Source: Udeniomyces pyricola
Taxonomy: Eukaryota; Basidiomycota; Tremellomycetes; Cystofilobasidiales; Mrakiaceae
Assembly (NCBI GenBank): GCA_039545295.1
Contig: BCIK01000008.1
Coordinates: 186,001 to 250,000 of the forward strand
Direction: 5' to 3'
Length of the DNA stretch: 64,000 bases
Of the stretch, positions 45,002 through 62,479 are shown piece by piece. Made by a program: the position numbers and the translations under genes. A model generated the notes under the pieces. It searched no databases and was not told the DNA's origin. It saw nothing but the letters and a program-made list of their open reading frames with translations. The number at the start of each line of letters is the position of its first letter. Positions within the stretch are counted from its first letter, which is position 1.

Positions 45002-45796
45002 ATCGCCTTTCCTTATCGGAATGCTGTCAGACCTCACCCTTTTCATACGACTTATCCATGCATTTGTCGAGCCATCCTTGATCGTATCTGTGCAAAAAGG
45101 AGAAAGACTCGGGAGTTTCCTTTTTTTTTCCTGGTTGCATGCCATCGTCTTTGCCGTGATTGTCCGATTAGCGAACTCAAGCTGAGATGAACTGCTGGCA
45201 GGTCGTCCGTGTATTCGGTTCAGGTACCCGCGATGGTCGTGCGAAGAAAAAGCTGTATTAGACCTGTGTACTATGATCATCACCCCCTTCAATGTTGCAG
45301 GCTTACTCCCTTATCATCGTTTTCCGTCCGTGATATCCATCCAGATCCACGATGACGTGAGATTTATTTTATATTATTTTTCTTCTTCCTTGACGTCCCC
45401 TTACATGCATGGTCGCTGACCGATACTAGTTCGACCATCGGTCAGCGTACGGTCAGTCATGAAGTGAGCATGCCGTTATATATCATGACGCAGTATATAT
45501 GGACGTCGTTCGACGTATCGATGGTATATGATCACACGTTACATGTGTGTTTGCTGTCAGTCCTAGATGCAGCATATTAGTGCGTGATGGAGATGTCGGC
45601 AGGTTGATCGTGGTTGGTGATAACGATGATCGTTGATGTCGGCGATCGAAGGGTGCCTTTGGCCGGAGAGAACTGGGAGAAGAGCGAGTGGTTTGGCTCC
45701 TCATTAACCATTTGGGAAATGAGTTCACCATCATCATCATCACCTTCGTCCCCCCTTCGCATCACCTCCTTTCTCGCGTCTCATCCTCGACGCGTC
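45002..45796. other. Intergenic, eL18 to SMC5
   Basis: 0.8 kb. Contains a short perfect inverted repeat at 45414-45447 (11-bp arms, 12-nt loop) and AT-rich sequence. An in-frame upstream ATG for SMC5 at 45719 leaves a slightly longer N-terminus possible. No other gene seen. Confidence 0.5.
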
Positions 45797-52692
<6,896 letters not shown>

Positions 52693-53250
52693 AAAAAAAA
52701 AAGGGGGTAGATGATCATGCCTTCGCCCCCCTCCCTTTTTTTCTTTTTCTTTTTCTTCTTCTGTTCCTCTCACTTCTCGCTCCCTTTTCTCGGGATACCA
52801 TCAATCGAACCGCAATCGACGACGTTCTCTCTCTCTCTCTCTAGTTGCCAGTCTATCTTCTTCTTGTTGTCTCTAAAACTCTCTTGCCTTCTTTGTTTCT
52901 TGGTTCTTGTTTCTTGTTCTTTTTTTTTCTGTTTGATTCTTTCTTGGTCTTTGTATAATGCACCCATCTACCTCAGAGACAAACGAACGAACGAGAAGAA
53001 GAAAAAGAAGAAGAAGAAAAGAAAAGAAAAAAGGCTTAAATTGCTTGTGAACGTTCATAACGTGCACTCGTCAGCCTCCAGCTCATTGTACGTGTGACTA
53101 CTCCTCCCCTGATCGGGGGCACCGTTTCTGCTATAGTGCGAAACGAAGGCCCTTTCCACCAAAAGTCCCAGATCACACCTTAGCTCATTCTTCTTCCTTC
53201 TTCCCTTTGGATATTCAGAGGGGAAACAAAAAAAAAGAGAACAAAAATCC
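52693..53250. other. Intergenic, convergent 3' ends of SMC5 and the Ser-rich gene
   Basis: Pyrimidine-rich then A/G-rich low-complexity sequence (T runs about 52736-52790, AAG repeats about 52990-53035). No gene seen. Confidence 0.55.
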
Positions 53251-55020
53251 TCAAAGTCTTTCGCTCTCCCGTCGGACGACGATCCGATCCATCTCCCGTT
53301 CGACCTCCAAGCTTTCCTTGACGAGGCCGAGAAGGTCTCGATCTTGATTGAGAGATGAGCGCCATTGGGTGACGGCTCGGTTGAGGGTCGAAGGAGAAGG
53401 ACTAGGTTGAGGTCGAAGAGGTGGTTCGGAATGGGTTGAGTGAGGTTGATGGGGTGGAGGTGGAGGATTGGTTGAGGAAGTGGTGGGATCGAGAAGAAGG
53501 AGATGAGTGAGGTCCGAATCGAGTGAGGCTTTTGGGTAAAGGGAGTGAAGAAAAGAAGAAGAAGAAGAAGAAAAAGAACGAAATTCGTAAGGAAAGCGCG
53601 AGCGACGGGTAGGGGTTTTTTTTTTTTTTGTTGATGTTGGTGGTGAAGACGATGCCATCTGAGCGCGCGCATTGAGCGACGACTCCAAAGGTAGGGAAAT
53701 GCTTTGTTCTTCTTCTTCCAGGTTGAAGGCATGCAATAACGCGGATCGATGAATGAGAAAGAAAGAAACAAATAGAGGTAGGCATGACTCCCTAGGTCAC
53801 TCACTGCATTCTGCCAAAAGGCGTTTGATTGACTGCAACGTTCGATACGAAGAGACCCCTCCTTCACCCGGTACCGTGTTCTCAGCCATGTTGGCGAGCG
53901 TCTCGATTTCTCGATGAGACACCACGAGTCTGTGAACGAGTGGGATAAGGGTATGAGCCACCTTAACTTGACTGACTGTTTTGAGCCATTCGATTTCCCG
54001 CTCGAGTCGGTCTCTCTCCACCGCGCCTTGGAGGGCGGATTCGGCTTGTTCGACGTCTTCCCTTCCCAGAGCTATCATGGCGTCGAGACCGGAGAGTGTC
54101 GCATCGAGCGATCGTGAGAGGGTGTTGGAAGAGAGGTGAAGGAGAAGGAAGAGGGCGATCGCTTGAAGGGGTTCGGTCGTCGGGTCGGGTGAAAGGGAAG
54201 GGCTAGGGAGGAGTGTCGCCAGGGAGGCATAGGCCGGCGGTTGGGTATGAGAGGTGGATGAAGTAGATTCAAGTGGGCATGGAGGTGGAATGGGTTGTTC
54301 TGAGGAGTCGAGAGTTGAGGTCGATTGTTGAGAGGGCGCATGGGGAGCAACTGCAGGGGACGCGGCGGATGATGGTCGTTGCTTCGTCGAGGTTGGAGGT
54401 ACGGCTGTTCGCGGCCGAGCTCGAGTCGAAGTGGAAGCAACGGCAGGCCCAGACGAACGTCGAGTCTGGTTCGATGCTTTAGTCAATGTGCTCGACGTAA
54501 CGACGGATGAAGATATAGGGGCATCGCCTCCTTGACGCCGTACGCGTATGTTGCTGGGCACGATGGACTCTCGGGACGCAGTCGACGCCGAGAGATTTCG
54601 AGTGGCAGAGGAAACCAAGGGTCGTGAAACTGAAGTTTGTTGAGGCTTGACAGATGCATGATGGCTGCTGCTGGACGTTTGATGAGAACATCCGGTTGTG
54701 TTGGGTGCTCGTCTGGTGGTAGGGGCAGCTGCTGCAGCCGTCTTGAAAGTAGAAGATGAAGACGCCGCCGTGGGTTGGAGATAACGCGAGGCAACCTGGA
54801 TACCTATGAAGTGCTCGCAGGGTTCGGTCGAATGGAGAGTCATCGAATTCGTAAGTAGATGGACGTATAGGGACAGGAAGTGTTTGACATACGTACCCCT
54901 TGCAGCTGACGGCTTGGTGCCATTTCCGCGCGCAGCAGCCGCTGCATCTGGGACGATGGCCCTTCCTTTTCCTAGTCTATCGGGACTTGGCGGTCCCAGT
55001 ATGCTCTGCCACCCTACCAT
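53251..55020 (-). CDS. Unrecognised Ser-rich protein with C-terminal coiled-coil segments
   Basis: Start ATG at 55020 (MVGWQSILGPPSPDRLGKGR). A 93-nt intron near 54804-54896 (gtacgt...catag) is in frame, so spliced or retained forms both stay open; the spliced join reads SAARGIQVASRYLQP. Most of the N-terminal 230 residues are Ser/Thr/Pro-rich and basic, as in disordered nuclear or cytoskeletal proteins. Then helices: LDAMIALGREDVEQAESALQ and RDRLEREIEWLKTVSQVKVA. A splice after LLAEC (A|gtgagt) leads to a last exon with SISLPLESSLNARAQ, a Pro-rich linker and RDLLGLVKESLEVEREMDRI, ending RRESERL at 53251. I do not recognise the family; a spindle- or kinetochore-associated role is possible but not shown. 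Its start lies 0.7 kb from that of SDA1, divergently. Confidence 0.6.
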
Positions 55021-55725
55021 CAGGTCAATGCCAGGCCCAAGGCGTTTTGGAGAGTTGTAGAGCGGGGTTCAAGCAAAGAGACAAAGCGAGATGGTGAGCA
55101 CAAGAACCCGCTTCGCGATTTGCTTGCCAGGCGCAATATGATTATCGTTAAGTGGTCAAGCCAAGCCGAACCTGTGACTGGTGGAGGAGGAGGTCGTGGT
55201 TTAGGTGCAGTGTTGAGGTATCTGGATGCGACGATGCGAGCTGGTAGTAATTTGAGGAATATGACATGAGCAGATGGATAATTAGCCGGGAATGATACCG
55301 AGAGCGCAGAGACGATGTGTAACTGCAGCTGTCGAGACAGTAAGTATATATGACAAAAAGTTACGTTTGGGTGGAACAGCTGGCTGACGAGCCGTGGAGG
55401 GGGCGTGGATGGGTTTGGGTGGTGGATCGGATGACATGGACAGCAAAAGGGAAGCCGTGAAAGAGACGATGCAGGGTATGTGTATGTGTATGTGTACATT
55501 TGGATGGACATGGAATATGGAATGATATAGAAAACGACAGTAAGGCTGAATTGTCACAGCCCTGGCTTCAGTACTACACAGCCTTGACCATGGTGGATTG
55601 CCATTGCCGTCCAATCAGAAAGTCAACCAAGCAATTTGGCGGCCCAACCGACTGACTGACTGACCTCACTCTAGCTCCACTCCCCATCCCTTCTCCCCCC
55701 CCCTTTTAGTCTCATCCCATACATC
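55021..55725. other. Divergent promoter region, Ser-rich gene / SDA1
   Basis: 0.7 kb. Contains a short (GACT)n tract near 55649-55662 and a 9-base C run (55695-55703) just upstream of SDA1. No gene seen. Confidence 0.5.
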
Positions 55726-58700
55726 ATGGGTGGAATGGCACGACACCAAGGCCGAGGAGGTCTGATATTCACTCATCTACCCATCCATCCGCTCTCTCAT
55801 ATCCATCATACAGATTACTCACCCAAACCTCCACATCCATCCACCCACTCTTACCCCTCATCCAGCCCTTCTCACCTCAAACCTTCCCCAGCTTCAGAAT
55901 CTCATCAAGCGAGACCCTGCCGGATACAGGGAAGAGTTCCTCCAGCAGCTCAATCACTACGAGTCCATGCGCCGGCTCTTTGAGCTCCAGCCGGACGAAG
56001 AGGGCGAGCGATTCCGAGAGGTTTTGGGTTTCATTGCTCAGGTCAGTGCCGCCCGCTTGCTTTCTTGCCCGTCGCGTCGGACCTTTCCTTCACTTGCTGG
56101 GCCGTCGATCCCGCTGGCGTTTGGCTTTGGATCATGTAGACAGCGGACCCACTCGTCGTTGTTCCCAATCGAATCACGCGCTCATCCCCCAAACCTCTGT
56201 CTTGTTATCCTACGCGTCACCCGTCGCCAGGTTTCGCAATGCTATCCCAAGGAGACCAAGGAATTCCCTGGTCAACTCTCAACCCTCCTGCTGGATCACC
56301 ACGCCACTCTCAGCCCCGAGACCCGAAAGTCGATTGTTCAGAACCTCGTCATGCTCAGGAACAAGGACGTTATTCCCTCCATCGAGTCAGTACTTACATC
56401 ATCAGTTTGTTGGTCGCTCTCGATCGGCCCTGTGAGCCCTTTCGGGGTTGTGCGCGGGCGACCCCGAGCGAACAGAAAGGCTGATCAAAACCTTTCTTCT
56501 CCTTGCCATATATGTCCCTTGCTTGCCATCATCTCGTCAATCGCACTGCTATTCGCGCCCTTGCCTCACGAAATGGACTTGGTCTTTGCCGATGCACACC
56601 CCTCGCTTCTCCTTGACAGACTGCTCCGCACGCTCTTCCCCCTCCTCCCTATTCTGACTTCTGCTCCCCTTCGATCCTCGATCCGAAAGACCATCTTGAC
56701 CGACATTCGAACCGCCAACGCCAAGACCAAGAACCACAAGCTGAACCGAATGGTCCAGGCCCTTCTCTTTGGTATGGTTGAGCGAGGTATGGGAGGTGAC
56801 GTCGAGGGCAGCCGAGTCAAAGGCAAGGGAAAGAAGCACGAGGACCAGGACGCCAAGGGTGGCGAGGCCATGTGGGCCGTCGTCCTTGTCAAGGAACTCT
56901 GGCGAAAGGGCATCTGGTGAGTTTGGCGTAGTCAAAGTCCCGAGTGTTGTGTCAATTCGAGGAGAGGAGCGTTGGGCAAGAAAGGATTCGACTTGTGCTT
57001 ACCCTTGATGTCTTCACCTCGTGCTTAGGAATGACCCTAAGACGGTCGCCATTGTCGCTTTGGCTTGCAACCACCCCAACACCAAGGTCCAATCAGCCGC
57101 CATTCACTTCTTCCTCGGCAGTGAGAACGAGGACGAGGACTCGGATGATGAGGAAGATGCTGTATGTTCCCCTCCGCTACGCTTGGTAGCTTACCACCCC
57201 TATCACGTTGACACTAAATCGCATGTTGACTCACGTCATTTCTTGTTTTGCACAGCCCCCCAACATTCGAAAGCTCCAGCATCAGATGACTATCAACAAG
57301 AAGTCCAAGACCCGAGAGCGTCAGATGACCAAGGCTATCAAATCGACCAAGCAGAAGCGAAAGGAGAAGGCCGACGCCGCTGGTGTCACTCCCAATTTCC
57401 CTGCGCTCCAGCTCCTTCACGACCCGCAGAGCTTTGGAGAGAAGCTCTACGACGGTCTCAGCCGACACGGTCAGTCGAGCTTTTCCCGTTTCTGTATCCG
57501 TTCAGAGGTCGACTTGATTCTTGTCCACCATCACTGACATACACTCTGTCATACCGTAGACAAGCACTACACGCTCGACCACAAGGTCCTCATCATGCAA
57601 CTCCTTTCGCGAGTCATGGGCGCTCACAAGCTTTGTGTACTTGGATTCTACTCCTACATCATCAAGTGAGCAGTATTCCTCTTCTGAAGGGTTTCTTCCA
57701 TACATGTCGCCGGATCTTCGAGGTTTTGGTTTGCTAACTGCTCATGGGCACGTCCAGATATCTCACCCACCATCAGCTTCAGATCACTCTCATCCTTGTC
57801 TCTCTCGCCCAGTCCGTTCACGATCTCACCCCGCCAGACGTCCTTACCCCCGTCGTTCGCAAGATTGCATCGGAGTTTGTTCACCCCGGTGTCGGTTCCG
57901 AGGTTGTCTCGGCCGGTATTAACGCGATCCGAGAGGTCTGCCGAAGGCAGCCGTGGTGTATGGAGGAGGACCTTCTTGGGGATCTCATCGAGTACAGGAA
58001 GAGTCGAGACAAGGGTGTCGTTACTGCCTCGAGGGGTCTGCTCCAGCTCTTCAGGGAGGTCAACCCTGGACTGCTCAAGAGGCGTGAGAGGGTAAGTTGC
58101 TTTGTGCTGTTGCTCTTACCAAACAGTGCTTTGTGTTGCATGTGATGCTGAGGGAAGGTCACTGACGATCTTGTATCTTTCCCATGTCTCCCTCTGGTTT
58201 ACCCTTCTTGATGCGTAGGGTAAAGCCGCCTCGATGGGCATGTCGACCGACCAGGTTCCTGAGTACGGTCACTCCCGAAACACTGCCGAGGGTATCGACG
58301 GTCTCAACGTACGTACTTGGCGCTGCTGGCGTCTATCCTGTCTGATAAGTGTTCTTGGTGGGCCGTCGTGTCGACCTGCCGAAACTGACATCTTGCCGAG
58401 ATTGTAATCTCACTCGAACCCGCTCTTTTCCTTTTCGTGTCGTTTCCCCGTCGTCTTCTTCTTCTTTTCATTTCTCCTGCAGCTTCTCGAGCAACATCTC
58501 GCTGGCAAGGAAGCTGGCTCTGACGCTGAGGATGACGAGGCTGCCTGGGACGAATGGTCGTCCGACTCTGGTTCTGACTCGGATTCCGAGGACGGTTGGC
58601 AAAACGTCGAATCAGACTCGGACAACGAGATTGACATCTCCGACTCGGACGACGACGAAGACGACAAGACGAGGAGGCAACTCAAGAAGGAGGCCAAGGA

Positions 58701-59705
58701 GAAGCGAGCGAGGCAGCTCGCGGGCTTGCCGAGGATCGAAGAGTCGGACAGCGAGGAGGAAGAAGAAGAAGCGGACGATGGCAAGAGTGAGGCTGCTGTT
58801 TCGGACGCGGTCGGCGGAAGCGAGGTCAAGACGGGAGAGCTCGATCTCAACGCGGGCAGCATGTCTCAGCTTGCGACTCAAAAGGTGAGAATGGGAGCCT
58901 CACGCTGTCCCCATCTGAGAGCAGGTTTGTCGATGGATAGTCAGGGCCTCAAGGCATGATGACTGATCGCAACGCTTTGCTTGTACACCTGTCTCTGATC
59001 CCTTTGCTTGCTAGATTCTCACCCCCGCCGATTTCGCCCTTATCTCGACCCTCCGACTGCAAGCCGCGACCGAGGCCGCCAACAACGGAGGAGGTTCCGC
59101 CGCCAAGCGTAAGCTCGCTCTCCTCGAGCAGCAGAAGAAGCATTCGACCGCCTCTGCGTCTGCTGAGGCCTCTGAGGGCTTCGTCAACGAGGGCGACATC
59201 ATGGGACCGAGAAAGAAGGTTAAGGAGAACTACGAGGAGAGGATGGCTAGTATTGCTAAGGGACGAGAGGGTCGAGACAAGTTCGGAAGTGCCAAGGGCA
59301 AGAAGAAGGCCGAGAGCCACAGTTCGAGTACCAACAAGGAGAAGAAGAGGAACAAGCCGGTAAGTTGCTACGACGCTTGTTTGATCGCTCTCCACATATG
59401 GCTACCTTGACGAGAGGAAGGATCCGTTGAGACGGTAGTTGATCAAACCTTGCTGTCGGTTTCTTTTTCTTTTAAATAGCTCATGATGGCCCTTCACTCC
59501 CGAGGCGTCGTCATGAAGAAGAAGCAATCGCTTCGAGAGAAGCAGCAGAACCTCCGAAAGCATATCGAGGCGCAAAAGAGTTCGTAATCCCGGAGTCCTC
59601 TCGCTTTCCGTCATTTGGCTCGGCGTCGGTGTGTGGATCGCTGACCTTGGTGTTGTGTGTCTGCCTCTTTTCTTTTACTTTTTCATCACAGAGATGAAGC
59701 ACTAA
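55726..59705 (+). CDS. SDA1: Sda1, nuclear 60S ribosome biogenesis factor
   Basis: Nucleolar/nuclear protein needed for late pre-60S maturation and export, first found through actin-cytoskeleton defects. Start MGGMARHQGRG, then LLTSNLPQLQNLIKRDPAGY, FLQQLNHYESMRRLFELQP, FIAQVSQCYPKETKEFPGQL, LLDHHATLSPETRKSIVQNL. The Sda1 core continues with ILTDIRTANAKTKNHKLNR, TVAIVALACNHPNTKVQSAA, HFFLGSENEDEDSDDEEDA and PPNIRKLQHQMTINKKSKTR. Then HYTLDHKVLIMQLLSRVMGA, GFYSYIIKYLTHHQLQITLI and VTASRGLLQLFREVNPGLL. Acidic blocks (DEWSSDSGSDSDSEDGWQ, EESDSEEEEEEADDG) precede the C-terminal ILTPADFALISTLRLQAATE and a Lys-rich end (MMALHSRGVVMKKKQSLREK, QKKMKH). Stop at 59703-59705. The domain order is complete. 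Confidence 0.95.
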
Positions 59706-60323
59706 ACGACCACTCTTGGTCGTCTTGTGTCGTTGTTTCTCTCGGTCTCCTAGTGGTTCCTCACTATCTTCCGTCTGCGTATGCGGTAATACCCTTGCGT
59801 CTTTGCTCCCTTTTCTTTTTCTTGCCCTTCCTCTCTCTTATTCTCCCTCCCCCCCCTTCCCCCTTTACATCCTCTTTTGTCTTCCATTCTTTTGGAACCC
59901 GAATTCCCTCCTATCTACCTCCTTCCCCTCCCTTCTTCTAGATTATGTTCCTTCTTTTTGGGTGCCCAGTGTACTTGTCGACTCTAGTATGTTCATGATG
60001 ATGCGTGCTTTGTTCATCGAACATATGTTGCCGCTGCGCCTGCATGAGGCTCGATCCATCTTGCATTCGATGGGTCTACTTAGTGACTGGAGTTTCATGA
60101 TGCAATGCAGCTAGATGTACGTTTGTATACAGCCGTGTAAAGGCCGAGGAGATGTGAGATGTCAAGTCTTGGAGGGCATGAATTATGATGGCGGTGTATG
60201 ATAAGGGTTGAATCGTTAGACGGGATCGATGGGATTATTCATGGCTTTCGCGACTCCTGTCAGCGGCCACCCCGGTCCTCCTTTCGTCTGTCACCCCTCT
60301 TGCCCATTCCTTACCCATATACC
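59706..60323. other. Intergenic, SDA1 to ARL2
   Basis: 0.6 kb of T/C-rich 3' sequence and promoter. Nothing else seen. Confidence 0.5.
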
Positions 60324-61822
60324 ATGGGTCTTCTCACCATCATCCGCAAGAACCGTTTCAAAGAGAAGGAGATGCGCATCCTCTTTCTGTCAGTCCCTGC
60401 GCGTCCATCGTCTAACCCTTTCTCTCTCGCTCTCATCCGCCCTTTTGAGTCCAGCGCGCTTCGGCATGGGAATCTCATCCAGCCTCCGTTCACTTTGAAC
60501 CCTCCCCCCCCCCCCCCCCGCTTTTCCCTCTTCTCGACACCAGCGGATTGGACAATGCAGGCAAGACAACCATCTTGAAGCAACTCAACGGCGAAGACAT
60601 CCGGACTGTCAGCCCGACGCTAGGGTTCGAGATCAAAACGTTTGGCCATAAAGGGTTAGGCTACTTCTCAGACGGCTTTTCTCTTCTGCGTCGATCTGGG
60701 CTTGCAATCTTGAACTTGCATCCTTGAACTTGGACATTGAACGTTTGCTGACGGTTATGTGTGTGTATGTATGTGTGCATACGCGCGTACTTCGGTCAGG
60801 TATACGCTGAATGTCTGTGCGTGTCATGCCTTTCCTATTCGTTAAACTCATCCGATCTGCGTGGTCGTCCCGTCATACCCGTCTGATTCTAGACCGATCC
60901 TTGCTCGCATCATCATCTCTCACCCACGCTTTCTCTGGTTCCTCGAGGCTTTTAGGGGATGTAGGAGGACAACGAACGCTGCGTCCGTATTGGAGGAACT
61001 ACTTTGAGCAGACGGACGCTGTCGTTTGGGTCGTCGATTCGGGTGATCGACTGAGGATGGATGACTGCAGAAAAGAATTGGAGGAGCTACTCGGAGAAGA
61101 CGTAAGTTCATCCTTTGACATTCATAGTTGTAAGATCACACTGGCTGATTAGACGGAGACTGTGACACCAGTCGGAGCGAGGGTGAACTTCACCTCGGAA
61201 GAAGACATCCGCTGACGATTTCTAATGCTTTCTTCGTTCTCAGCGGTTGGCCGGTGCGACGTTGCTCATCTTTGCCAACAAACAAGACGTTCAGACCTCC
61301 ATGAATGTTACCGAAATTAAAGCCGTGCGTTTCTCAGGTCTCTGTCTGGCTCAGCTACTTTCACCATGGTGCATATTCGACAGTCAAACCAACCAACCTT
61401 GCATTGCATTCTCTTTCTGCTTCTTCGTTCACCTTTTCTCTTTCTCGATTCTGTTCTCTTTGTGTTAGGCGCTCAACTTATCATCGATCAAATCTCACCG
61501 ATGGAGGATTCAACCTTGCTCCGCTGTAACGGGTGAGAACCTTGTCGAAGGCTTGGACTGGGTCGTCGAGGATGTATCATCTCGGTTCGTTCCCTTGCCC
61601 CCCCCCCCCTCCCCCTTCTCCAACGGACAACCCATCAGTCTTCGAAAAGATCTTCGCGTGTGACGGGTTAAACTGACACGTTCCTCGTTCACGTGTACCC
61701 CCTTCTGAAACAGACTGTACTATGGTGTTGCCAAGACACCCGAAGAACAGCAATCAATAGCCATCGAGGATGCAACGGCGTCGGCTTCACCCATCGCTCA
61801 AGAGACGGTTGTTCATGCATGA
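60324..61822 (+). CDS. ARL2: Arl2-type small GTPase
   Basis: ADP-ribosylation-factor-like GTPase; relatives act with tubulin cofactors in tubulin folding. [20 protein letters not shown] opens the Arl2 signature. The P-loop is GLDNAGKTT, switch I region [11 protein letters not shown], switch [22 protein letters not shown], then [20 protein letters not shown], the base motif NKQD and [16 protein letters not shown] (SAxTG). All G motifs are intact. The segment YTLNV of switch II comes from a 17-nt exon (60800-60816). After the usual end (VSSRLYYG) there is an extra tail of roughly 28 residues, ending TVVHA, longer than the typical ~184-residue protein. C runs of 16 (60504-60519) and 12 (61598-61609) bases lie in introns. 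Confidence 0.94.
60800..60816 (+). other. 17-nt microexon in ARL2
   Basis: gtatacgctgaatgtct between tcag and gtgcgt; joins ...FGHKG to WDVGGQ as G-Y-T-L-N-V-W-D-V-G-G, the conserved switch II approach. Confidence 0.88.
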
Positions 61823-62479
61823 GCACCCGACTACTGCTGTACCGAGTAGCTAGCTGCCCATTTCCATCTACGTACTACGCGCCTCAATCGCGGACCTTTA
61901 GAACCGAAAGGCCAGTGAAACAGGAAATCGACCCTGTTCATATTGTCTCTGGAAGGTGCTGCTACAGGTGGTGGCTTCTTTGCGGTCACTGTTCTTTTCT
62001 TTCCGTTCATGGTTGCGTTGATTTTGGGGAATGCGAGGTCCCCGTTGGTCTCTCCTCCCCGCGCGCGCTCGGACTCTCCCAGTCGCGTTGGATCGGTCCG
62101 CATTTCCTCTCGGCTCGATGTCGTTGTCGAGAGAGGCATGCGTCCGACGCGTCCGTTTTGAACTCGTCTGATGATGAATGATGTCTGGCAACCGAGATCC
62201 TGGACGGTATCGCGGTGATTGAACGAGTGACGCGTCGAAGACGAAGAAAGAAGATACGATTGAGAATGAGAGAAAAAGGGGAGACGCGTCTTCTTTGAGT
62301 CTGTCTCTGTAAGTCTCTGCCTCGTCGCTCGTCCATTCCCTTTCTTGCTCCGACCGTTGCCCCTCCCCATTTGCTACCCNNNNNNNNNNNNNNNNNNNNN
62401 NNNNNNNNNNNNNNNNNNNNNNNNNNNNNNCCCCCCCCCCCCCCCCCTTTCATTCTTTCACGCTCTTCCCATTCTCATC
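61823..62479. other. Intergenic, ARL2 to right-edge gene, with assembly gap
   Basis: 0.65 kb including 51 Ns (62380-62430) followed by a 17-base C run. No gene recognised; content inside the gap is unknown. Confidence 0.6.
62380..62430. other. Assembly gap (51 N)
   Basis: Followed directly by a 17-base C run (62431-62447). The true length cannot be known from this sequence. Confidence 0.95.
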
